From Saturnia japonica (taxonomy: Eukaryota > Arthropoda > Insecta > Lepidoptera > Saturniidae): a stretch of 64,000 nt of DNA. Below are positions 46,959-58,834 of the stretch, one piece after another. The notes beneath the pieces were generated by a model. The model searched no databases. It was not told the DNA's origin and saw only the letters and a program-made list of their open reading frames with translations. The stretch lies in contig CM065325.1 in assembly GCA_033032175.1 (NCBI GenBank), positions 13,296,930-13,360,929 of the forward strand, given 5' to 3'. Both the position numbers and the translations under genes were made by a program. How positions within the stretch are numbered: the first letter of the stretch is position 1; the number at the start of each line of letters is the position of its first letter.

Positions 46959-47299
46959 AGATGAAGCCGTAAGAATTAATCAAACCGCAAAAGAACCAAG
47001 TTCGCGTGAACTGAATATTTAGCTTGTAATGTTTGTTTTGTTTCCATAAATTTATCATAGAGTTCATGAAAACATCCTAATAAGTACTTAGTATTGAAAT
47101 CTAAATCATAATAAGTACTTAAGGTTAATAAAAAGCGTTTAGATGATGCCGTAAGAATCAGTCAAACAGCAACAGAATAAAGTTCGCGTGAACTGAATAT
47201 TTAGTTTGTAACGTTGTTTTGTTTCCATAAATTTATCATAGAGTTCATGAAAACATCCTAATAAGTACTTAGTATTGATATCTAAATCATAATAAATAA
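46959..47299 (+). repeat. Two-copy tandem duplication, 182-bp period
   Basis: Units at 46959-47140 and 47141-47299 share AGTTCGCGTGAACTGAATAT, 'TTTCCATAAATTTATCATAG' and AGTTCATGAAAACATCCTAA. The second unit differs by scattered substitutions and a small deletion (AACGTTG for AATGTTTG). It is a local duplication without coding potential. Confidence 0.85.
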
Positions 47300-47569
47300 G
47301 ATAAGAAACGTATTAAAAAAGAACATAAGTTTTATGATGTATCTGACCAGTTTCTTCTCCTGGGTAGCGTAGCTAGTATAGTAAAGCAGTAAAGAAGAAA
47401 GAGGAAATGTGTGTTGGTCTTCCAGTTGGAAGGACTTTTTTTAGTATTTTCTACTACTAATGTTGCTACTGCCTGCCCTCAGAAAGGTAAAATATGGGCC
47501 CTCCAAGGTAAACGAGTGAATTGAATAAAGATTATTTTGATTTTGATCGCCTTTTAGCAGCTATACGTA

Positions 47570-48136
47570 GGGTGGGTCAGAAAAATGGGCCAAAAGTAAT
47601 AAATTAAATCAAAATTTCCCAAGTTATTAATCAAAAACTGTTAAAATTGGTGTGCATTGAAGTTTGACGATGAATATCTTTTAAACGCTATATTTAAACG
47701 ACTAATCATAAGAGATCATTGTTGTAGAACAGTTAATTTCCTACAACCTTAAGAATTGGGCATTTGATAATAATTTTTTGTTAACGAGTAATAAAATTCA
47801 TAAGCAAAAAAAAAATTGTCTTAAAGTAATCAAACTTCAACCTTCAATATCTTTTAAACGGTGAGGTTTACGAAAAAATTATAAGATAGTTTTTTTTTTA
47901 GAGCGTAAAATTTCCTACTAATATACGAGAACAGATATTTGTAATGCACGGTTAAAAGAAAGAGATATGATTTTTTTTTATTTCTAATATCGAAGAAAAA
48001 ATGGAAACCTGTAAGGCGCAGAAGCACCTTCATATTAAACTTAAGAGCTCATATTTAAAGAGAATTTTCTAGATGTGAACCTATTTTTAGAGTACTTACA
48101 AAGTAAAAAAAGATAGTCAATTTTTTTGACTCACCC
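47570..48136. mobile_element. Inverted-repeat DNA element with GGGTGGGTCA ends
   Basis: A 567-bp element. The left end is GGGTGGGTCAGAAAAA and the right end, inverted, GGGTGAGTCAAAAAAA, flanked by TA on each side (47568-47569 and 48137-48138). The interior is AT-rich, with runs of A and T and two diverged copies of an 'AATATCTTTTAAACG' phrase, and encodes nothing evident. This is a miniature non-autonomous DNA transposon. TA flanks suggest the Tc1/mariner group, but two bases are weak evidence. Confidence 0.7.
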
Positions 48137-48138
48137 TA

Positions 48139-49736
48139 AGCTAGGTTACAATTGTTTTTGCCACGTCCTGCGTAATGATTGCAAATGTACCACAAATCCA
48201 TGCACTAAAGTTCGCAACCCTAGATGTCACCTCTAAACGAGTGGCATCCAGGGCTAGCAAACGTCACTGCGTAGATTCCAAACAGAAAATGTCAAAAAAA
48301 CTATACATAGCTGTACACTTGCTCTTGTACAATGATATGAATGCTAACACTCCATCGTTTCCTTTCTAAAAGATAAGGTAATATAGCCGATGTAACTGAA
48401 GACATGGACACCCAATATTCATAAACTGTTTAGAAACGGAATATTGGTTAGCCGTTGAATCCTACACCAGACAAAGGCATCTCAAATCGACCTCTAACAT
48501 TCAGTATACCGATATGTTGACTCAAGCATTTAACCAGGATCGACGTTCCAAGGGCGCACTACAAGGTGTCGCAATTACTTTGCATACGAATTATTTCCTT
48601 GCCCATAGTGGGATGTGAAGCGCAATTTACGCATCTGCGACTTAATATTTACGTTCTTTTATTGATATAAATTTAAATTGTTATAATTATTTCTACCGAA
48701 CGCGACTACCAATACTATTCGGCGTTGGGTAGTATAAATACCTTTCGGGACATCCACAAAAAAAATAATCAAATAAAAACAATACAGAGTCTCAAAAAGA
48801 TTACTACACAATATATTGATAAGCCCTGTCAAGTTTATTCCGGATCTAATCAATGACTTATGGTTTATGAACCGGTAAGGGTCTAAATGAAATGAAATAA
48901 TTTTGATTTTCGTTTTTATAGCTGCATTGATAACACAACACCAGGAAGAGTACTTGCCCGTTAGTTACTTAAAACATAAATGGTAAACAATAATGACTAT
49001 CAATAAATCTTCACCTCTCGGCAGTCGTTTTGAGATAGCATTCTGCTTTATCATCAAATACAGTGTTTATAACAACACTATTAAAAATCAACAAACTACT
49101 ACTTATTTCCAAGATACCTAATTTTCTATTGTAAATTCTGTTTTTTTTTTTACTTAAAGATAATTTCATCTAACTAAACACCTTTATTGATAACAGAAAG
49201 TTTATCTACTGAACATATAGAAATAAGCAAATCACGTTACCAATTTATAATATATTTGAAGAACTTCTAATATTCGTGTTTACATGTAAGTAATAAATTC
49301 TAAGTTACAACAAATTTCACATGTTAACATACAAAAATACAAATATTTTCGCAACGTGCCCGTATTCACGCAATAGCACTAACATGTTATTTACTTATAT
49401 ATATACTTCAACATAAATTAATGTTTACAAGAAAACATTTCTATTATTTTGTTAAGCATGTTAAATAGTTGAGCAAGGATTTACGTTAACACGTCGTTAC
49501 ATACATACGTTTAGATTTAGACTACCCAATATCGTTATTGTCAGGATGGGATCCAATATACTTTCAACAAAAATTCCTGAGTTAGTAAAACTAACTGCCT
49601 AATTATGTGGATTATATTAGCTCCAATGAACAGTTTTGCCAACTCTACTGCATTCAACGCAGATTGTACATTTAAGAACGTTCTCATTAACCAGTGCTCG
49701 TCTGGCAAGTTATCAAGTTCGAGTTGCAGTTATCAT
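48139..49736. other. AT-rich DNA, nothing recognised
   Basis: No gene or complete mobile element is seen. Frames at 48175-48369 and 48659-48853 are short and show no domain. Confidence 0.45.
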
Positions 49737-50053
49737 ACTATATTATAAAACAAAGTCCCCCGCTGCTTTGTCTGTCTGTTTAAACGCGATAAGCTCAAAA
49801 ACTACCGAACGGATTTTTATACGGTTTTCATCAATGGACGGAGTGATTCATGAGGAAGATTTAGGTGTATTAAAGTTTTGTGAATTGGCTGAAATATGAC
49901 GCTGATTGTTGAAGATGTCCGAAAAAATCATGTCGACTGGAAGCACCGTCTAAACAAATAGAGATATATGTATTAGGTACGAAATCATTCCTCTTAAATG
50001 TAGGCATATGTTATGCTCTTTACTACCTGTGCGAAGACGGAGCGGGTTGCTAG
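49737..50053 (+). mobile_element. Helitron-like repeat, family K, copy 2
   Basis: It matches 13619-13905 in order: AAAACAAAGTCCCCCGCTGC, CGATAAGCTCAAAAACTACC, 'TCATCAATGGACGGAGTGAT', TGATTGTTGAAGATGTCC, and the 3' end GTGCGAAGACGGAGCGGGTTG CTAG/T (the hairpin-like part is weaker here). The 87-codon frame at 49636-49899 lies partly in this repeat and is not a gene. Confidence 0.65.
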
Positions 50054-52590
50054 TTCTTTAACTAAAAGTTTCTATCGGGTCTGTTTATGTAGTTGCACTA
50101 GAATGTGAGTCCTTTTACTATGCTTAGCGGTTCCAGCTTCGACCACTACGACGCTTAATACAACCTATTATAAATAAAATATGAGAACCTTATAATTCAC
50201 CACTTCTAAATATACATATATTTAAATAATATCAAAGGACTACTATATTATATGATAAGAATGATTTTCTCTCTCTGTCAACATAATATGGTTAAATTAA
50301 AACGTAGGTAACTGAAATCTTATAATTTTAGAAAGAAATAAAAATCTAAATAAGGTACTTCAAGAACAACTTTACTCGAGACGGAAACGAGGGTGTAACA
50401 ATGAGCGCTCGATTAGCAACAAAGTACTTATAACAAGTGTATAATACTTGATTGATCGAATTTCAGATTTTTCGTTGCGTAAAAACCAAAATGTTGGTGA
50501 ATTGTAAATTAACGAAGCTTGAAGCGTAGATACTTTCGACATTGAATGAGTCAATCGCAGTGGTCGAATATTGTATTATTGTATTTATGATCGTATTAGC
50601 ATTTTGCATAAAAGTTTATATCCTATAATTGGCTTTTGAATTTCGATCTATATTTGGGGTTATGATTCATCAAGTATAACTTGGTTAACTTAATTTAATG
50701 AAATCATGTATCTGTGTGGGATTCTGTAAGATATACAGGTACCTTTAAGTGACTAATATAATGATTTAATTGGATAAATTTTAAAATACAATTCTAAATC
50801 TCAAACACGTGGTAACACCTATTCTACCGTCACACAACCTCTCCTCCCTTTTATACCTAACACCTGTAATTTTTTATTAGCATCATCTCTTTCAAATTGT
50901 CGTGCACTCTACAACAAGCAAAGATCATGCTTTCATACCTTCTACATAAATCGGTGATAAGTCGTGTACAAAATTACTGTAACTTAAAAACACATATTTA
51001 GCCATTTTACAATTAATATTATATCAACCCCATTTAAAAGTTAAAGTACATCTACTACTTACAAACTAGCTTTTCTAGGTGACAGGACTCCTTTATAACC
51101 AAAACCTAGTTATAATATTAAACTACACAAACCTAGCACTTTTTAAGCTTGATAAAAAATCAAAATTATTATTCAGGTCAGTTTCATACTTCCTCAATTT
51201 AGGTCAAAGAATAAAACATAATCTAAGCAAAACGACAAAACGTCGGTGTGTATACAAATCCTCGTGGTGTTATTTGCCAATATTGCAACTATTATTATAC
51301 ACTAGATAAACTATTATGTTAAGCGAAGTTATTTTTACAAGATACAATAAAATCTGACAAGCGTAGTCCTCAGTAGATGGGCAAAATAACCGTAAATCAA
51401 CAGATGTAAACAAAATACGTTAGCGTTCAACATCATGGTACCGTTCATCTATACGATTCATCCAGTCATTAGCAAAGCACCTTCAATAGCACAAGAACCT
51501 CGAACGTTTGATACATTCACCTTCGAGTGTGCCACAAGTTCAAGGATCAAATGGCGTGCTTCCTAAAACAATGACCGGTATTCGGAACTGGCGCGTGCGG
51601 TAAACGAACCCTAGTAATAGTAACGCTGTAGAATTATATTTAGGAGCCAGCGATGTCGATCGTTCTAAAAATCCCATTCAAACTGTAACGTTAACACATC
51701 ATAAACCTAAAATCGAAAGTTAAATAACTGTTCTGGGTAATGGTTACAATATTTAGGCTGATATGAATATTGTCTCTTTATTTCACTCTTGTATACTAAT
51801 GTAAAATATTTTAAATATGTTTGTGGGTTACAAAAAGTCGCAACCTAATCTCGCAAATTCACCGTTTCATGTTTTATTTTTCGATATTCATGTCATACAT
51901 ATTCCATCTTCTCTGTGTTAACAACATATTCGTTACTGCTCAAAGTATCTTGTGACTCCTGTTGGGTCTATCAAGCACCCGAATAGTGATAATGACGTTC
52001 GTGATATTTCAACTCGGGTGTGACCCACACATAAAACGCGCGAGTCTAGAATATGGTGTACACTTAGCAAATCTGATAAAGTAAGTACGTGCATCAAGCC
52101 ACCCAAGTTTTATGTTAACAAAATATTAGGACCTTTAGTACTCCCATTGCAAAGTATTACCCGAAGCACCTATTAATAATTTCTTCTGAATAGGCTATTT
52201 ATCAATGGCGACGCTTGAAAGTCCCATAATATGGTGACCACATTTATTGCGGTTCGCACCAAAATAGGTTTGAAAATCGACAACTCGGGAACAATCCAGT
52301 AAACATTTTAGCAAATAAACATTTGCTACGCACATTCTCTGAATTTACGATTCGAAATGTTATATCGAATTTATAAACCACTTTACTCCGAGTTAGAGAC
52401 TCGTCGCAGAATCCAAAACTTTGCCATCTTCAAGTTTCTATAACATTTCCTTGTTACAAACATTTCGTCTTAGTTTATAGTTTTATACCAACACCTTCTA
52501 AGTTAATCGTTTTATCGTAAACTCTGTTTGATATCTTCTTAAGTATATACAACAATCTTGTGTGCGTCTGTTAATGATCGTTTAGTTTCT
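50054..52590. other. AT-rich DNA, nothing recognised
   Basis: No gene or mobile element is evident. The 76-codon frame at 51079-51309 has no recognisable domain. Confidence 0.45.
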
Positions 52591-52594
52591 GAAC

Positions 52595-52720
52595 CCTTTG
52601 ACTGATTGAGCCCATCGAGACTTATGGTTCATAGCTATGTTAGGATCCGATAGATGGCGGTGTGGTCGAGCCATTAAAATCCGGAAAGGGCAGGACGTGT
52701 GCCGGAGTAGGTTTATTATA
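52595..52720 (+). repeat. Dispersed repeat fragment, 'TAGATGGCGGTGTGG' family
   Basis: GGATCCGATAGATGGCGGTG, then GGTCGAGCCATTAAAATCC and GAAAGGGCAGGACGTG. A relative (GCGATAGGTGGCGTTGTGAT, 'GAAAGGGCAGAACATC') is at 55665-55850. The class is unknown. Confidence 0.5.
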
Positions 52721-52993
52721 TTTTTTAAAAAATGTTACTAATAAGTAATAACATAATCTGTTTACCATCTAACCATCGGCGTCCGTAAGTCGCGTCGTTC
52801 AGGCCACTATATCCCCCGACGCTTTGGCCCCTATTTCTCCTATTAAAAAAGCTTTACTGCAGCGCGTGGCTGAATGGGGGGGGGAGGGTTCCTTTATTGC
52901 CCAGTAACTAAATAATTTATGTTTTAAGTTGTTTTTATAATTATATACTTACGTAGAAAATTTTTCTTTCTTCCTCCTCCTTTATGTAGTCCA

Positions 52994-53515
52994 TCTATAC
53001 AATTAATAAAATTGTGAAGTGTCTGTTTGTTATGTCAAAATAACAGTTTTTTACTAAATGCATATGAAAGTATATACGATACATATAACAAAACAACAGT
53101 TTTTAAAAATTTTGTCTTTCTGTCTGTTTGTTCCGGATAATCTCCGAAACGGTTAGACCGATGTTGACGGGACTTTCACTAATAGATAGCTGATGTTATA
53201 GGGAGTAACTAAGGCTATTTTTATTTAAGAAAAAAAATTAAGGTTCCGCACAAATTAAACAAAACTGGTCATGGTAATGCAATTCGGACGCTTAAATGGC
53301 TTATGCTGAGTAAACCATAAGAGATATATTAAATTAATGTACTACATAATTATAGGCATTACAAAGACCTACAAAAAAGTCCGGGAGCGTATATACGTAT
53401 CTTCTAAGGTACACCAACAATAAGCATTTTTGTCTTTAAAATAGCCGAGAGTGGAGAAGCAAGATTCGTGCGGGCATTCTGTAGTCCACGTGAGCGAAGC
53501 CACGGGCACAGCTAA
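52994..53515 (+). mobile_element. Helitron-like repeat, family H, complete copy
   Basis: 522 bp with A/TCTATACAATTAATAAAA at the left and GAGCGAAGCCACGGGCACAG CTAA/T at the right; CTAA still fits CTRR. The interior follows the copy at 41523 closely, with small indels. Non-coding. Confidence 0.85.
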
Positions 53516-55363
53516 TAGTAAATATAATTATAAAAGATATTAATTCCGAAACTATGTAATACCTATCAATATTACTTACGAAGGTATTCTTTCTGCTTAA
53601 TCCTCGTAAGATTGCTTAATGATACTTATCTTTCTATATATTTATATTTTATGAAGTTAAATGTTACAACTACTTCGCGGACGAATCCGAAGACACAAGA
53701 TTATTAGCTATATCCATAACATCATAATCATATCATGGATTAAAATGTTTTATGTGCCAAGTTTTTAAAATCAAGTAACAAAATATTTCAGAAAGCTCCG
53801 TAATGTAAATAAGAGATAATTAACAGTTTAAAATGTTTTATATTAGTGTATATGTATTGAGGGAACACTGACACATAGATAAAGCATGCCAGTTAAAATT
53901 ATATTACAACAGGATGTTCTATTATCGTGTATATTAAAATATTACATAACAATAACATTGGTTAAAACCATAACAAAACATCCGCTGGCAACACCCGTCA
54001 GTGAAAGAACCAAACCAAATCATACTTTGAAGTTTGATGGTGGAAACCGAACCATCGGCCAGAATCTAAGCATACCGGTTACGGAAAAATAAACTTTTAA
54101 GAACAAACGTGGGATGCGTTTTGCCCACACAAACGTATTGCCCTGTTTTCTCCTTGGATAATGGTACTAGAGCAAATATTTTCGAGTTTTTGGCGCGATA
54201 TATAAGTGACATGTTACGGATTTTATTTTAATTAGTTAACTCTTTAGACCCTATATTATGTTAAATTGGTATGGTTGTTGTGCTTATGTGAAGTGGATTA
54301 TAAATATAAAATATCAAAAACTTCATAGATAGTTCTGACAGCCACCGTCTTGTCTGAAAACCCCACTTTGTATATTGCAAAATTTTACGAAGACTTAAAA
54401 ACACTGACACTGGCAAGAGCTTCTTGCGGCGCCAAAACAAGAAGAAAATCTTTAACTGCCACTACCATGGTTCTATGTTTTCTTTTTACATAAATAAATT
54501 AGGTATTATAAAAACTAGGAGCCTTTTAAAATAACAAAAATTGTTAACATTCTTTTAACATTCCGTGTTACTGTTAACAACGCGGTTTAATTATTCGTTT
54601 AACATTTGGTCGTCCCAGTAATCAACTTGATTGAATCAGTTATAGGATTGTTCCTTTAAAGGCTGTTTTTAACTTCAATCCCTTGTTATTCCCGCGGCAA
54701 ACCATAACAATGGCAAAAAACAAACCACGAGAATAAAATATTTGTAGGTTAGATAGATAGGAATGTACACGTTTTAAAATCATTCAAGTAAGGTTTTTTA
54801 TAATACAATTTCAACCGATCTTAAGTAAAGACGTGGACTAAGATGAGTCTAGAGGGGACTGGTTCTAATGTTTTAATATTGTGTGGTAGCCAGCTAGGCG
54901 GGAATTACGAAATGCCTAACCATCATGTATATCATAAGAAATTATTATTATGGTTTTATCACGATGTATTTCTTCATCTAAGGCTCAAGCACATCGTACA
55001 GAATCATGAACATATTTATTTAAATGGGTTAATATAACAACATCAAATGAAAAATGAAAAACGTAAATACATATTATGTAATATACCTTTCTCTTTTTTT
55101 ATTAATCTGTTAATACCCGGTACAACAGAGTAACCATAAATAAACATAGCAACAAATAAATTACACTGAGCTCAGCAAAACATAAATACATACAGATGAT
55201 TATACTAATTTATTATACATTCAATTGACGCTAATGTAAGTAACTGATGCTTCTCCGAAACAGCTGTTTCTTTTCCTATATCAAAAACTGTGGAAAATTA
55301 TTTAAGTAACATTAGCGGTTTTTTTAGTATTCGGTGTGCTTCATTGTGTTATTTATTATTAGC
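53516..55363. other. AT-rich DNA, nothing recognised
   Basis: No gene or complete mobile element seen. The frame at 53886-54092 starts with ATG but has no domain or splice context that I trust. Confidence 0.45.
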
Positions 55364-55652
55364 AAAATAACAGTTTGTTACTAAATGGATGTCAAAGTAT
55401 ATACGGTACTAATAACAAAACATAAAAATTATTATTTTTGTCTGATTTTGACGGGATATTTACTGCCAGATAGCTGATGTTATATAATGAGTAACGTAGG
55501 TTTCTTTTGTTTCAGAACAAGATTTAGGGTTCCTCGAAAATAAAATAATAAGCATTTTTATCTTTAAAACGACCGTCGTGAGTGGAAGCGGGGTCACCAC
55601 AATACCGACGACATTCTGAAGTCCAAGCGAGCGGAGCCGCGGGCACGGCCAG
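55364..55652 (+). mobile_element. Helitron-like repeat, family H, shortened copy
   Basis: It starts inside the 5' part (AAAATAACAGTTTGTTACTA), loses the middle (TTATGCTGAGTAAACC region absent), and resumes at AATAAGCATTTTTATC to end AAGCGAGCGGAGCCGCGGGC ACGGCCAGT. The terminal CTAG has changed to CCAG. An internally deleted, decayed copy. Confidence 0.7.
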
Positions 55653-55664
55653 TCTATCTATATA

Positions 55665-55850
55665 AAAATAGATGTTGCTACGTATGAGATTAATAAAACT
55701 CCAAAACCGTTTGACCGATCACCATAATACTCTAGCTTAAGTGATATTTCGTGGAGAAGGTTTTCATGCTATTACTAGACGCGATAGGTGGCGTTGTGAT
55801 TGAGCTAATTGACTGTTTGAAAGGGCAGAACATCTGAATGGCCAGCTATT
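55665..55850 (+). repeat. Dispersed repeat fragment, related to 52595
   Basis: AAAACTCCAAAACCGTTTGA, 'CGTGGAGAAGGTTTTCATGC', GCGATAGGTGGCGTTGTGAT and GAAAGGGCAGAACATC. It follows the shortened Helitron-like copy after a few bases. The minus-strand frames here (55764-56092) are not supported as genes. Confidence 0.5.
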
Positions 55851-56389
55851 AATATTACAAATGTGAAAGTAACTGTATGTCTGTCTACTTGGTACCTTTT
55901 GGAACCGGTAGCAATAAGAAAATAGACATAGAGGTAACCTGAGATCTGACATAGTACAAAAATCACGCCAACAATATCGTAAAAACAAGGTAAATTTAAA
56001 ATCAAATTAATCATCTCTGCGGTAAGTCGGTGAAGAGTTCCAAGTGACGCTGTAAGCTTAAGGTCAAGGTTGCCATGGCCTTCTAATATCATAGAATTAT
56101 CAGAATATCAAATGTCGACCATTGAGATCTATGGAAGATACATCTTTATACATATAAGATACATATATATTTATCAACTAGTAAAGAGCTGATAATCTTC
56201 AAGCGGCTGAAAAGATATTGATTAATCATAGCTAAGAACACTCTCGATAAAGTTATCTTTCAAAAATAACAACCTCAAAAATCAATTTAATTTAATTTAA
56301 TTTCCTACTGCATTACCGACAATAATATTTTTTTCCACATTACCACAGATTTGCTGGAAGAAAATGCTTTATAGCTTTAAGCTCGCCAG

Positions 56390-56545
56390 TGTACAAGCTA
56401 AAATTGCAATAAAAGTATTCATTCTTCAAAATTGGTTCAGCCGTTTGGTCGCTACGATGGTACAGACAGACAAACACGCATTTACACAGAGACACACGTT
56501 AAACTTATAACATCCCTCATTCTGTGTCGGGGATTAATGAGCTAT
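56390..56545 (+). repeat. Dispersed repeat fragment with CAGACAGACAAACACG motif
   Basis: AAATTGGTTCAGCCGTTTGG, 'CGCTACGATGGTACAGACAG' and CGTTAAACTTATAACATCCC, then TCTGTGTCGGGGATTAATGA. The layout (target-like phrase, CAGA repeat, 'TTATAACATCCC' end) is that of a LINE-derived 3' end. The parent is not identified here. Confidence 0.45.
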
Positions 56546-56575
56546 TATTTATCGAAATTAAAAAAAAACACCTAA

Positions 56576-57361
56576 TGCATGATTAGCCTAGTGGTCGTAA
56601 GCGCGACTGCTATGATCGAGGTCCTGGGTTCGATTCCCAGGTCCAACAAAGTGTTATTGGGTTCGTGCCCGATTAACGGCAATAACCTCGCCCCTTTTTT
56701 TTTTTTTTATGTACTGACTACACTGTTAGCCTTAGGGGCCCTAAAGCCGCTGCGGCTTTTACAGCTTCACCGGACTTGGGGGCGAGCGCAGAGGGCACTC
56801 AGCCGCGAAAGTTTTGTGGACGACTCGCACGAGGGTGCCAAAGTGGCCGGACCTCGGCTCGGGCGGTCGTCGCGTTCGCAAATAGGTCGCGATCTATTCG
56901 AATCCCTACACCTACGATTCGAGCTAACTAAATATACACATAGGCACGTTCCCTTCCTCCTGGGAGGAAGGAAGGAACCGTGCGTATGTGTATTCAGTAA
57001 TCGGAATGTTTCTACACTAACTAGCGTAAAAAAAGAAAAAAAAAGGTCCCTCACAGAACCTATGTACCTGTGTGGTGTGCACGTGTGTATGTTCATACGT
57101 GTGTAGTGTTGTATGTAGGTAGCTAAGTGATGCACGTACAGTGTCACTTGTATCGCGCGGGCGGTTGCCTGACCCAAGGGTTTCACACCGAGGAACGGAC
57201 CTAGGCTTGGGTTACCGCTAGAGAGGGTGGACGTGACGGGTAACCTCGCCCCCTATTACATGGAACCTAAAAACATACACGGCGAACTGTGAGTGTACAT
57301 TATAGTACACCTCTGCCTAACCCTTCGGGGATACAGGCATGATGGTATGTATATATGATTA
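56576..57361 (+). mobile_element. tRNA-headed SINE, copy 2, interrupted by a LINE insertion
   Basis: The head has a good A box (TAGCCTAGTGG at 56584) and a good B box (GGTTCGATTCC at 56627). The body is split: 56645-56694 and 57241-57361 align to the two adjoining parts of the copy at 46103-46345. TAACCTCGCCCC appears on both sides of the break. The 3' part keeps ACACGGCGAACTGTGAG and GATGGTATGTATATATG. Pol III boxes are intact, but the inserted LINE would truncate its transcript at the T run beginning at 56695. Confidence 0.85.
56695..57240 (-). mobile_element. 5'-truncated Jockey-like LINE insertion, with 12-bp duplication
   Basis: A 546-bp insertion on the minus strand: its poly(A) is the T run at 56695 and its 5' break is at 57240. 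It matches the end of ORF2 and the 3' UTR of the LINE at about 19695-20212, including CCTAGGTCCGTTCCTCGGTG (inverted here) and the GCCGCTGCGGC palindrome. The flanks TAACCTCGCCCC (56683-56694 and 57241-57252) are a 12-bp target-site duplication, as expected for target-primed reverse transcription. The 139- and 175-codon frames across it are non-functional. Confidence 0.92.
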
Positions 57362-57875
57362 TTGTGAATAGAATCATATGTATTGTTGGATGATTACCAC
57401 AACATATAAGAATTAAATTTCAAATAAGAATATATTTCATTGAATGAATTTAAAAAAAGAAACAACAACTGTATTAAACTAATAAATAAATTATTGTTAT
57501 TGTATGTACAAATGAGAGTTAACAACTAAAACAAATGTGAGTCTTACACTAAAACTAATCAAGTTCTGAATCCAATATCTAATTATACAAAATGGAGTCA
57601 CACAAAATCCCCAGGATAGCTGATCCGGCTAACTCAATTTTCTTTGATAGACCAAAATAAGTTACGTATTTGTCCAAAGTTTTCAAGTTATCCCTAAGGT
57701 CAAGAGAATATAATTAGATTTCACAGACTCGTGTGTCATAAGTTTGACTTACAAATTGTATTTGGTTGAAGAGAGAGAGAACAAGCTAATCCAATTTTGT
57801 TATTACGGATGATATTCCAATGACCTCTCGTTATTATATTATTTGGAATACTTAACATAAAAAAGTATAAGAATA

Positions 57876-58165
57876 TATGAAAGTATATATATACATCACA
57901 CATGCAAAAAAACAGTTTTTATAATTTTTGTCTGTTGTTTGTTCCGGCTAATTTCCGAAAGAGTTGGACCGATTTTGACGGGACTTTTACTGGCAGATAG
58001 CTGATGATATAAGGACTAACTTAATATTAGAAAAATAATTAGGGTTCCCCGCAAATAAAACAAATAAAATAACCAGCGTGACGGGTAACCGCCGTGGGTG
58101 GGAGCGGGGTCCCCACAATACCGACGGAATTCTGTAGTCTACGCGAACGGAGTACACACAGCTAG
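57876..58165 (+). mobile_element. Helitron-like repeat, family H, shortened copy
   Basis: It starts at ATGAAAGTATATATATAC (5' end lost), has CCGAAAGAGTTGGACCGATT, AGGGTTCCCCGCAAATAAAA, then lacks the middle and ends GCGAACGGAGTACACACAG CTAG/T at 58165. Its structure parallels the shortened copy at 55364, so the two may derive from one deleted form. Confidence 0.72.
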
Positions 58166-58180
58166 TATAATTTAAAAAGA

Positions 58181-58834
58181 CTAGCTGTGCCCCACGATTT
58201 CACCCGTATTAATTTTATCCGACAAACACACCGCGTCGCAAACGCACCCGTGTACTACACATATTATAATTGTTCTTCCCGCAAGTACAGATTATTCAAA
58301 TTTTTCATTATCTCCTAAACTACATAACATACTCTACCTAAATAACATACTCTAAAGAGCTAAATTTAACTTTATAAAATTGTCATTATAATGAAGTAAC
58401 TTTTGTTCGTAAGGTTTAATATGTCATGTCTAAAAATAATGCTTATAAAATTTTAACAAATCTTTTTCACAAAATACCTTATTGTAGCTTATGTATAAGA
58501 GATACACATAACCTATCGCGGACTTTTTTTAAGATATATTAAGGATCAATATTATTGTAGAACATTGTATCCGTATCATTAACCATTACGTCAGCGCACG
58601 CGGATAAAGCAGGTCAGGAGGGCCTCGACTTCCGACTTACGCAACAAAAATCAATATTTAAAGGCTGAGAGTTGTAGGCTAATTTTAAATAGCCTATACC
58701 TATATAGCCTCGAGAGTCTGGTTATCATATACAAAACGATTATTTCGAATCCGACTGGTAGTTTCAGAGATTAGAGTGTTTAAACAAACAAACAAACATA
58801 CAAAAAACTTTTCTGCTTATTATATTAGTATAGA
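58181..58834 (-). mobile_element. Helitron-like repeat, family L, complete (minus)
   Basis: On the minus strand it starts A/TCTATACTAATATAATAAG (plus 58834) and ends ...GGGGCACAG CTAG/T (plus 58181). It is 654 bp. It shares only its first seven bases (TCTATAC) and its last bases (CACAGCTAG) with family H; the interior differs. That sharing suggests the same transposition enzyme. Fragments of its 5' part occur near 7640 and 24060. Its 3' end faces the 3' end of the family H copy at 58165, 15 bases away. Non-coding. Confidence 0.75.

Noticed and set aside
56584..56642. tRNA gene suggested by good A and B boxes
   Set aside because: The sequence continues into a SINE body shared with another copy at 46103-46345 and does not give a proper acceptor stem.
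56579..57186. Long frames on both strands (175 and 139 codons)
   Set aside because: They span a SINE and an inserted LINE 3' end in GC-rich sequence, so they are by-products of mobile elements.
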